From: Pycnopodia helianthoides
Lineage: Eukaryota; Echinodermata; Asteroidea; Forcipulatida; Asteriidae
Assembly (NCBI GenBank): GCA_032158295.1
Contig: CM063246.1
Span: 13,861,168-13,925,167, forward strand
Length of the DNA: 64,000 nt
Direction of reading: 5' to 3'
Numbering within the stretch: the stretch's first letter is position 1; every line of letters starts with the position of its first letter. Positions 24,520 through 36,500 of this stretch are shown piece by piece. Under the pieces are notes generated by a model that ran no database searches, was not told where the DNA came from, and saw nothing but the letters and a program-made list of their open reading frames with translations. A program made the position numbers and the translations under genes.

Positions 24520-27500
24520 GTTAGTTAACCCTCCTCTCTCTGGAAGGAATTCCTTCAAATATCTGAACTTTTTCACAGAAATTCAGTTACCAAAATACTT
24601 TTGAACTTGAAACATAGTTAAACCTTGTTCTATACTCTAAATGTGTTTCTTTAAAGTTAGTTCTCTCTAATTAACTTGTCTTTCTCTTAAATCTTATTTA
24701 ATGAGTAAATTAAATACTTATGAAGGGAAAATGGTGGTCGAATTCAGCATCTTTTCCATTAATTATCCAAATTTAATTGTGAATTAAAACCAGCTTATTT
24801 TTAACATAGAGGTTCTACTTGATAAGTAACTATTTCAACTTGATTGAAAAAAACAACAACTTAAATCACTAATTAACAATTATTCTATACTGAATGTTAA
24901 GTGTCTAAATATTCAACAAAGATTAACATATTTTCAATGCTTTTGAGATACACTTTTGCAAATTGAAAATATTTCTGTAAAATAATGTGAGGTTTATTGG
25001 TGGTTAGTGATTTTGAAACTTATTATACCAAATCTGTTTGATTGATGTTAATTTTATAACATTTCTATTTATATACCAATCCATCTTATCAGGTGTAAAG
25101 GAATTATGGGTCTTAGACTTTCAACCTTACAACTTCAAATGGAGAACTCCAATCAATGAGCACACAGGTGACTTGTGGTCAGATGAAACCGGCCAATGCT
25201 CTAACATCGAGCAGGATCTAACGTGGACTGATCGTTATTTTGACGATGACTATTTCCAATCAAGAAACACCTCCTGGAACAAGAGTCTGTTTACAGAGTA
25301 CTTAAGAGGCAAAGATAATCAATCATCTACAATTCGCCTTGATAATGTAAGAAAGGGATGAGATAATTAATGGCAACTTATGGCAGCTGTGGGGTGGGGG
25401 AGAGAGTGGGGGAAGGGGAATAGAGAGACAGCGTGTCAAATTGGTGTCAAATTATTTCAACAAGGTCCAAATAATGGTTTTTAACAAAATACAATTGAGC
25501 AAATATTCCATAGCTATGATATGAGGAGACCATTAATAGTCCAAACCCAGGCAAACCAATTGTTGTGGTATACCCTTTTCTTTTGGTGCCCTTTGTAAAT
25601 TTCTGATGCCAAAAAAATGTGCAATGTCATTTCTGTCATAGGAGTGCCCTTTACCTGAGCAAAGTGATGCCTCTTCAAGAACGAAGATCAAGGCGTGGCT
25701 AACATTTCTTTAATAAATGGCATGGATCAATCTATCGAGAACAAAAACAGAAAGGAACTGGTCAAGAGGTAAAAGTTCACATTGTCGTTTACAGATTCGT
25801 TTTTATGGTGGTCTTCAGACTTTCTTGGACTGCACACGAGCAGATGGAACCAACATTTGGGAATATAGCATCAGCTCAGAGGAGATACAATATACGACCA
25901 TACTGTATGCTACCAATGTACGCCCGGTACCGGATGGGATCCATTTGGGGAAGTCCAACCACTTGCAGTTGCCTATGTGCAGACTCAAGTGAAACTGGTC
26001 TGGAGATTGATACGTACTGCTATGGTCAAGTGAGTTCAGAAATTTTTATGGCAGAATCTACAGTCAGAACTAAGTTTTGACCTGAGCAATACTACATTTG
26101 AAGGGGGAATGTTCCCCAGTTAATTTCTTTGCCCCCACAATTTGCCCCCTCCAAATTCACCTCAAGTTGTTTCCCCCCAATGGCTGAAATTGAATTTATC
26201 CCATAGCCATTGCACCCATATTAATGCAATTACATTCGCGTTGCAAATAATAAAAACTAGATACCCCAGCTCAATGCTGGTGTAAGGCCGTCAATGTAGT
26301 AAGTCAATGCTTTTTCAGCAGTATTTGAAAGATTACTGTTTCTTGCCCCCCCCCCTCCACCCAGATTTACAGGTTTGGTGCCACTGCTGCTTTGGAGATA
26401 TATATAGAGTGTAGTCAACTCTGGGTTGATGTTAAACTAAACCTTTTGATTTGTCATTGATTTTCTGTTGTCAGCTTTGTTGTGAGTTCTGTCCCAGTTG
26501 TCAGCGAACGACTCCTGGAGGAGATCGGACGCCTCATCATCTTATTTGACTTTGCAATTGTTGAGCCGATTCTTTTCCAAGATGGAACACCGGACTTGAC
26601 TCGAGCCCATCTGACATTAGGTTTCAGCACTCAGCTGCCCTCGAGCAATCTCGCCATGGTTGTATTCAGGAAGGGAACGGAGAAGTATGAGCCTGAAGTG
26701 GAAGGAAATGCCCTGGAGGAGGTGCTTAGCTGGGTGAGTTTTGTAATGGTTGCCAGAACTTAATTCATATGTGGTTATTCAGGAGGTTTTCAGTTCAGGA
26801 AAGAGGTCATAACTCATTTGAGGAAAACAAGTCATAACTCAGTGAAGGGAAGAGGTCCCATTTCAGTTAAGCAGACATTCAATAAGTCAGTTGAGGAAAA
26901 AAAGGTCATACTCAGTGAAGGAGAAAGGTCATAATTTAGCTGAGGTTAAAAAGGTCAAAACACAGCAAAAGAAAAAGGTCATCAATCAGTTGAGCAAAAA
27001 ATGTCTTAACTCCAGTTCAGGAAAAAAGTGCACTCACCATCGAGGTCAAAATGGTAAGAAGGTCTCTTAGTTGAAGAGAACAAGTATATATTAGTTGAGT
27101 TTGCTGTAATAAGTCCAGTAGAACATAATCAAAGTCATATCTTTTTGTACAGTTGTTGCATTGAGTTCAGATCAACTTTATCAATGTTTGAGATTGTTGT
27201 CCAATCTTGGGTTTTCCAGGTTAGAAATTGTAGTCAATTTATCAGATCTGTATTCAGGTCTAGATATTTGTGAAACTTGTTTGTAACTTATATATTCAGG
27301 CATGCAACTTTTCAGGGGCTCAACTGATTTCCTCTTTTTTCTTGGGTCTTTGTGCTGTAGAACTAGAAAACTTTAAAATGTGGTACATATCTTTGTGTTC
27401 AGGGCAGCTTCCTGTATGGTATTTACAAGTTGAATGTCTGTATATTGTTTCGAATTCAAATCACCAGGTTGTTAACATTTGTGTAGTAGACAAGTGTCTC

Positions 27501-30500
27501 AAGGTATCAACATTTTATCACATTCTATAGAAACTGGAATTGCTTCTCTTTTTATTTTATGTCTAACCATTGCAACAGCCTGCCTCACAAATGGAAGACA
27601 CACCCGTGTGCAATCTGGGCAGACCACAGTACTGTAAGCAAAGCTGGGAATATGAAATGATCCTCAAAATGGATATTTCATCTCTGGTTGATGACAAACC
27701 CCTAGATGCCACTGGCTTATTCCAGTTTGAGTTTGATTCCTACAAATGTGCAAATCTCTATTCAACTTCAGGTAAGAATGTAATCCAACCATCGGCCACC
27801 AAACTGGGAGGAGAACCTCTCTGGGAATGGGGTTCATGTTACATCGAAAGTGTAGATTTGTTGTGTCATGGCCAAGCAGTCAAGCGCACTGGACTCAAGC
27901 TCTGAAGTTTCTGATCAGCAGAGTGTGGGTTTGAGTCCTAGTCTTTACACTTGTATCCTGAAGCAAAGACTCTTGACCATTATTGTTTCGTCCTTCGGAT
28001 GGGACGTAAAGCCATAGGTCCAATGTTTTGTGAAATGCATGTAAAGGATCCCAGTACACCAGTCGTTTAGAGGATGGTTTCGCCCCAGTGTTTTCCGGTA
28101 GAGTTGGCTGCAGATTGCGCTGCAGAACTTGGCAAAGTGTTAAGTTGAGTAGAATTAATTCAATCAGAAGAAGGGGAATGAGTGATAGAGTAAATTTACT
28201 TGAAACTTTACCTGAAATCTCCTTGCCTTTGCTAAGGTGGGAAATTCCACAGTGACTCACATTTGTTTGACCACAGATGCCAGAAAAATAGAACGCTCCA
28301 GCCATGGGATCACCTGGAGACAATATTTTTTACTATTCCACTTGTTGCAGTCAATATTTGTGTTATACTAACGACAGGTTGTGCACTTAATGACAGGTTG
28401 TGCAATTATGAGTGAATTGCAGCCATGGGAGGTTAAAATTGATCTGACTTTACAGACAACTGTAGATGCTGTTGATGAGGAACAGGATTCCATCAGCGTA
28501 AGTATTTTGGTCCTTTTTATTTCTTGGACCAAAAATATATCTTTGTCATTAGCTTCACAGCGAATCTCACAAATACTCGGCTACCACAATTGGCTTCCAC
28601 AATTGGCTAAGATTTTTGGTGTGTTTGGTACATTTTAGATGGTTTTTAAATCCTGTTGCAACTGCTGCACCCGCAAAGTTTTAGCTACTTCAATACAGCC
28701 TTGTATTCAAACCATCTTAAGATGGGGCTGGGGCTTGAGGGAAAGAGGTTGACAAAACCTGGTGGCTATACTCCTATAAGTGTCTTTGGCTAGACATTTG
28801 ACTTTTGTTTGGTTGTTACAAATTGTTGCCCGTCCCTGATAGGTTTCAATTGCTAAGCTGGTCAACGACAACGGGGAAGATCTGCGTGGAGGGCGGATAA
28901 TCCGCCATAAAGAAAACGTAACTGTGGAAGTCAACTTCTCGCCGGCTTTTCTGAGATCACACTATGTCCTGGAGCTACAACTCTTCATGGTGTGTGTGGG
29001 AGATCAACATATGGAATCTTCACAGGCAAGTGTAGTGTTGTTGTTTTTTTCTTTTTAAATTTTCTTTCAATTGAAGAGTTGCAACAAATTTCCTAAAATC
29101 TTGGAGTTGTATTTAGCAATGACATAGTGATGCAATGTCCCCTTAAGAGGAATGTGAATTCCTATTGTAACTTGTCAGTCTTCTCTTTTTGTTTTGCTTT
29201 CGTTATATTCTGTACCTGATGAGGGCTTTTGGCCTTGTTCGTGGGAAAAATTTTCAGTATACAAATTAAAAAATTGATATAACTGTTTTTAAATTTCTCT
29301 CTATCAAGATGTATCTATCTTTGTGTTCAGGGGTGTCTTGGAGCCAGTGAAAGTAAGCGGTACTCCGCATTTGTTGGGGAGGATTTTAGTTTCACCTTTG
29401 ACCCCTCTGAGGCACCCGAGTATCAAGATATCCCTCAGACGACAAAAGTACTACCAACAGGTAAGAGAAAATTGGACTAAATGTAAAATACGGGCATCTG
29501 GGATTTTTAGTCTAAAACCTTACCTTTTACAAAGTTGATACCATTACCAAATGAAGCAAGAAATTTGCATAAAACCACTTTCAAGTAAGTAATAGTCATC
29601 CGTCTGTCAAGTGAAAGTTTGGATGAAGAGATGTCACTTGAGTTTCTGATGTGGAAAGAGAAAATTCTTTTTTGAAGTTGAAAGAATTCTGATAAATATC
29701 TTTGCCCCAAATAAATTACTGTGTGTATTACCACAAAAAGATTAATAAGGATAATTAACATCGATTTTAACTATTTCATAAAATGTGATTGTTTTCAGAC
29801 CCTCAAGATCTTCACAGTGTTTTTGTAACGACCATGTCAACATACACAAGTAAGAGTCCCTTTCTTCATCTCTAAACCTTTTTGTACAAGGTTGGCAAAA
29901 AAGTTTGTGGTAAACTTTTCTAAATATTGAATTCATTAGTATTTATGTTTGCCAGCTTTGTCTATCATAAAAACTTTAGCAGTGGTGGATCCAGGGGTTC
30001 ATTGTGGGTAGCACCCTTCCTGCAAAATTAATGCAACGCCTGCTTATTTGATGGTACAGTGGATCCCCAAAAACAAACCTGTACATTCCTAACTTTATTT
30101 TGTTCTAGTTGAGAAGACCTTAACCCAAGAGTACAACCTGTGGACAGATGTCGTCGAAGGTGGTGTTTTCATTCGACCCCATAACCCAAGTCTGATCCAG
30201 AACCTTGGAGAGCCTTCCTCAACCCTTCATTTCCTGCAAGATGAAACAGACGATACGATGATGTCTCTATTGTACCTAGTTGAGCCTTACACCTACCCTG
30301 GTGCCTCGAGCCACCGCCCCACAATCGTCGCCAATGAGGACTCTTTCTATCAATATTTCTTACCCCAACTAGACCACTATCACATTCTAGGTACAGTCCA
30401 TGCAAGAACCAAGGGGATTCGCAAAAAGAGGGACACCCTCAAAATGTTCTACTCTGCCCTTACAAGTGAACCAGCAAGACTGTCCTACGTAGGGACCGAA

Positions 30501-33500
30501 AATCCGGTTTATTTTCCCTGCGATAAGTACCAATCCGACGCACATCAATGGCTTTACTATCAAGCAAACTGGGTGAGTTTGCCTATTAGTGCCTGCCGAT
30601 TTATCATGGAGTTGATCAACCTGAGGAAATTTGTTCATGAAATTGTCGCTTTAAGGTTGACATCTTCCCAGGAGCCTCTGGATCAAGTTGGGTTTGCACA
30701 GGAACTCAACCGTTTGGCCGGTGTCTTGAAGCTGGAGCCTGACTTTTTAACTAGCGTTTTGGAGTTTGGAGCCGCTTCAAATGGCCAAGACCAGACAGCC
30801 CTGGATTTGCTTCTTTACACAATTCTCTTGTTTCAAGATGATGGTGTGATATTAGCTTTGGAGCCAACTGGAGTCCTTTTGACACTACGAGATGATTTGA
30901 AACCTATGGCCGATCAAGAAGGTAGCTTCAGCTCCTTCATCGTAGAGTCGGTCAGCCTGCGTGCGAACAATGATTACGTTGAATTGGCCATCACACTCCA
31001 GACTGTGTCAAAAATCATACTATACAGAACGGACTCAATATTTGTAAGATTCTACCTGGTGACTAGATTCTCTGACAGTTACTGGCAATCAGTGGATATT
31101 GATGAATCTTTCTACTATTTCCTGTGGAGTGTAAATGCCGTAGGCATGGCTGAATATGAGGGACGTGTCTTCACAACAATCTCCAACAACCCCCAGATAA
31201 GCCTTGACTCAAACAAATGCCAGAATTATCGATACCTTGCCGGATTTGCTGAGCTCTGCCGGATCAACTGGGTGGAGGTACACCCATTCTGGGCGTATAC
31301 GTCCCCTGTCTCCATACCAGTGGAGGTGTATCCAGGGGGTTGGGGTTTCTGGTCAGCTTGGAGTGGGTGCTCAAAGTCATGTGGGGCAGAGGTGCAAACA
31401 AGGGAGAGAGAATGTATTGATGTAGCAGCGGGATGTGTTGGACAGACAATGAGCGAGTCAAAGTCATGCAACCATGGAGAATGTGATGTGTACACTGACA
31501 GTGAAGGTAAGGTTATATGAACATAGATCTCACAATGTCTGTCACCATAGTGATTTATATTATATTTACTTCACATTTTGTTAAGTAATTCAGAGAGATT
31601 CATCTACTAATCTCTTCTTAAGATTTCTTGGCTCTTTGTGAAAAAGAGGCCCAGCAATGTTTAAACTGGCCTCTTGTCACCTGGCACACTCGGCATGCAG
31701 TGTAGTGGTTTAGAACGCAGTGGTGGGTTCAAATCCCACCTGAGTTGCAGGAAACCTCTGAGTAATGGCTATCCCACAGTGGTGCCCCACATGGGCATAT
31801 GGGGACTCTTTGGTTGATGGGGCAGAAGGATTGATTTGCCCAAAACTGTAAACAGTTGGAAACAAAAGTACAAATTTCTAATAAAAACTATCATCTGCCA
31901 ATTTTGTTTTCTTTTTGCTGTGACTGCATTTTCTTCACCGTTTTGCCCAAATTTGGGAGGGCAGTTGCCCGCCCCTTGGTTCACATGCCTATGGTGCCCC
32001 AGGAGTAAAACCAAACTGATGTGCATCTATCTCCATGTTAACTTTTCATCTTAGTTATTCCACACTGTAAAAATGAGTTCAAAATTGTCATTACTTTATT
32101 GACCTCCTCAAGAGCAGTCACAAAATGTTATGAGAAATGGTCATTGATTAATGTGTACGAATTTCAAGTTTATTGTAATTAGGTATTCACATTCACAACT
32201 GATCTATTATTTGTAATTTATAAATGCTATGATCTTAATTTTAGGGATTCCTCTAACTTTACTGTGTTGGAATATTACAGCTCTCTAAGTTTAAAGTTTG
32301 ATAGTATTGTTTGTGGCTCCCGTATTATTTAAATTGTGGCTGTCGTGCATTATTAAGGCCTAAATTATAAACCGCAAAACTTGTCATAGTCATCTGATTC
32401 TCCGGAATGGATAAAACATGTTTCTCATACTTGGGTGTTGGAATCAATCCAATATTTTGTACATTATTAGGACGAGTCATCCGGTTGGAGTTTGGTTTGG
32501 GTAGACAGACGTGGCACCATGCCAGGGAGTACTGTCAATCCAAAGGCGGTCATTTGGCACGGATTAAAGACAAGATGATGCAAGACTTTCTGACTGAGCG
32601 TCTGGCTTCCGATCATCATTCCTCAACTGGTAAAACCAATGTGGTGTTGTCATCATTTGATTTGATGTACAGGTAGTATCTTGATCAATTACTGTAACAG
32701 CTGGCCCTGTTGTTGATTAGTTTTGATGTTTCTTAGTTTAGCCAGAAAGTGTCAAGGTTTTGATAGAGATGTTACAAGTTAAAAGTGGATCACCTCATAG
32801 TCTCTCAAACCAGTTGCACATCAAAGGGATGTACATGTAGGTGGGGGCTTGGGTGTTTGAGCCTCGCCAATGGGCCTCACTGGTCATTTGTTTAAAAAAT
32901 TAGGGACAAAAATAAAAAATGGAAAAGACCAACCCCAAAATAAATAACAAATAAATGGGTATTGGTTTCAATACTGAACTTTTCACAGAGTTTTCATAAC
33001 AAATCTGGACAGTTTGTTAAAGTAAACTTTTGGGGGTGAGTTTTCCTTTGTTTCCATTTTTTTTTTTAGGACAGTATTGGATTTGTGCCAGTGATAATTC
33101 CTTTGTCTTTTCAGACAATGCCCCATTTAAGTCAATAACCCATTGTTTGAGTTTTTTATTGTATTGTTCTAGGACAGTTTTGGTTTGATGCTAATGACAT
33201 CACCGAGGAGGGTTCCTTTGTCTCTTCAGACAATGCCCCATTGTCTTTTACAAACTGGAGGTCTTCCTATGGACCCAGTCGTCCTTCCCCTACGACTAAC
33301 TGTGCGGTTTTCAGGTAAACATTTGAAGTGTTTATGAGTGAAGAAAAACATCAGACCATACAACATGATTGTTTATCAGCAAATGAATTCCAACATGGGA
33401 ATAAACAAATTGTCAATACCAGTATCTTACAATTAGTTTGTAGTAATTGTAAGTAGGTAGGTTGTAGTGAAATTCCAAGGAAAGTATTTAATTACTTTTG

Positions 33501-36500
33501 TATTAAAACAAAGAATGGTCAAGAATGGCTAAAGATGTCATAATGATGTAATGGACATTGGGACTTGAAAATCGATACAATAATGTGCTGGGGTCTATTT
33601 TAGTCTAAATGTTAAAGAGTTTTGGGTTGAACAAAGAAAAATTGACTAGAGCAGGATTTGAACCAACGACCTCCGGATTAACGTGCCGACGCTATACCAA
33701 CTGAGCTATCTAGCCCTATTTTGGCGGTCTCCCCTTGTGGTTTATTACTTAAATGTTAAAGCATACAATAAAAGAAATTGACAATGCTTTACACTCAATC
33801 TCTCCTGAAGGGAAGAGTGATGAGTTTGTAATATTTTCCTTGGCAGGGGATGGAATGTGGAATTGTGATGACACTGAAAAATCTTTACTTTAGTTTGTGG
33901 AAATCAATTGCGCAAAATGGAAATGGTGGTCATTTGTTCTTAATTTGATTTCTTTTTTGTTTAGTTTTATCGATGGATTGTGGGAAGATCAGGATTGTAG
34001 CAATGACAACGAATACATCTGTCAATTTGGTACGTTTTTAAAATTTTATTTGATGCATATATGCAAACGATCCTTATGGGCACTTCAGGTTTTCTGAGTG
34101 ATTTATACAATACCAAATTAACGAGCAACAAAATGTCAAGTCTTTAAAATCATTTCACAAATAAGAATAATGATATATTTGTTAAGTGATACAAGAGTAA
34201 CTGTGAAATTGCCCTTCTCAAGTTGCGATAACAGAAGGTCCATTAAACTCCAACCCTCATTATGCTTTGGCCATACTCACATCAACCATGAACACGCCAG
34301 AAAGTCAGACATATTAAAATTTCTTTTGGGTTGAACAAAGACAAATTTACTAGAGCGGATTTTGAACCTAGTGCGACCTCCAGATTAATGTGCCGGCACT
34401 CTACCAAACTGAGCTATCAAGCCATAACGCTGTAAGTCTCCCTATTTTGTCCATATCTTTGTTTGGGGTGCAAGTCAGAAGCCCTTGTTAAAACTTAAAA
34501 ACAATTTTCCGACATTTGGATGGCTGCGTTGTGTCTTTTGTGGCTCAGGGCAGAGCAAAATGCATGTGTCTTATGCGTTACCCACATAGAAGATATTGAT
34601 GGACAGTTTCTATGTTATTTTTCGCAAAATGATGATTAGCTGCCCTTCTTTCTCTCATTAGGTTTCATCCTGGTATTTAAGGCAGCTGCAGATACTGGTC
34701 AGAGCGTCTACGAGGCATGGACATCATCCTCATTTTCACCTGATGATGTTTCTAATGAACAAACCTTGTATAAAAGTGGACTCGTTGAGAGATGGGCAGA
34801 CTCTATCTCCATCGAAGAGGTTTGTAACTTAAAATGGTGTTTGACATTTATTTTGTTTGTGTGGTTTTTCAAGATTTTTGCCTGATGTCATCAGTCTACA
34901 TTTTCATTTATTGAGAAAATCAGAGGGTTGGGGTATTTTCATGGACCAATTAGGGATAAAGATTTAGATTTGCTGGTGTTTAATCACTTGTCTCTTCAAA
35001 CCACAGTTTAGTCTAGAGTGGTCTTTGTCCGTCATCAAATTGTTACTTCCCTTTGTCTCTTTGTCTAGGTGATGGTGGCCATGTTGGTCAATGGCCAGCC
35101 TGTTGTTGAAGTGTCATTTGATGGAAGAGACACCAATAAGATGAACTGGCTTGCACCACATCGGATTATCTCATCCCCTTATGTTGATATGAGTCTGCCA
35201 CTAAAAACTTCTTCAGTGTGGATGGGTTAGAGTTTTGACTTTTCTATGCAGTCATCATTAGTACTATTAAGGGATGCATGTCTTCTGTGTAACAAAGAGC
35301 ACACAGCGCATTCTAGCTGTCAAAGTTCAAATGGAAGTATGCCTTATTGAAGTTATCACCCAATTTGCTGCTGAAACCCTCACAGAAGCCGTGTGCAATA
35401 CACATGCTTGTAACAAACAAAATGTTTGCTATAACATGAGATATTGTCGGGTCTTGACAATAACTCATTTGTATCTTTTAACAAATTATTACTACTTGTT
35501 TACAAAGTTTTTTGTTCAACATCTCAAATGAAAGTTCATAACTTCCTGGACCAAAGGAAAATATTTATCAATTTTTTTCCCCCACTAATTTGGTGAGAAT
35601 TTCGAAAATGTAGGCCTGTCTTTAAAACAGTGTACTTGACGATAACACAGACTGCGTGTCCATAACTCTGTGGCTTAGAGACTATCAGGGGTCCTCCCTC
35701 CCTATTTGTTGCCAGCTTTTTACATACTTTCAAGTTGTATACCTTGCTGAAGTGTTTTTATGTTTAATAGTTAAACCCTGAGAAAATACTTGGATAGCTG
35801 TATGCCCCCCTCCCCCGCTCAAAACCCTGAATGCACAAGTGCTGTAACACATATAAAAAGTCTTCTACTGTCTATCTAACTTTTGAAATTCCCCCTGCAC
35901 TTCCCTTTTTAAGGCATGCAAGTATTGGGCGCCATTTCTTCATGAGTAACTATTACAGTGGATGTCCTCATCAGTACGGATGGATGGTCGTCATTGATGC
36001 TGGCAACTATGCTCATCCTTGTAAATGGGAGCAGGCCGTCACCTACCCTAAGTTCTTCTTCAGCAAGGATACAAAGTCGACTAACTTCAAGGGAGGTGTA
36101 TATTCACAAATGACTCGATAAACTGTCAGACTGTCAAAACTTCCGCTGGGCCAGTATTTTTAGCACCTTGGGCTGTGTAACCCAAAACTAAAGAAATCCT
36201 GCAGTCTGTGTAGTTTTTAAAAACTCATTTTAAAGAAATTTTGAGGAATGTATACTTAAGCTCTCCAGATTCTAGAATAAGAAATAAAAGAGATGATCAT
36301 TGAAGAGTCTGTGACCATACCAATGGGTGGACAAGGGAATTTGATGTATGTTGAATTCTAAATCACCTCCAAAAAGTAAAGCAAATTTTTAATTTTTTTT
36401 AATTAAACATTTGAGGGCTGTAAAAAACACTTCTGATCCACTTAAAAATCTTAGTTACAAGAGGTCTATGCTCAATAAATTCAATCCCTGGAGATGTTTT

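Noticed and set aside
25642..25710. Alternative start of lectin exon 3 reading ECPLPEQSDASS
   Set aside because: The acceptor looks good, but the frame stops within 24 codons. The acceptor at 25679 joins both neighbours cleanly. Kept only as an alternative.
33650..33720. Functional tRNA gene on the minus strand
   Set aside because: A and B boxes are present, but the stems do not pair well, and a sister copy with the same flanking tail marks it as a SINE.
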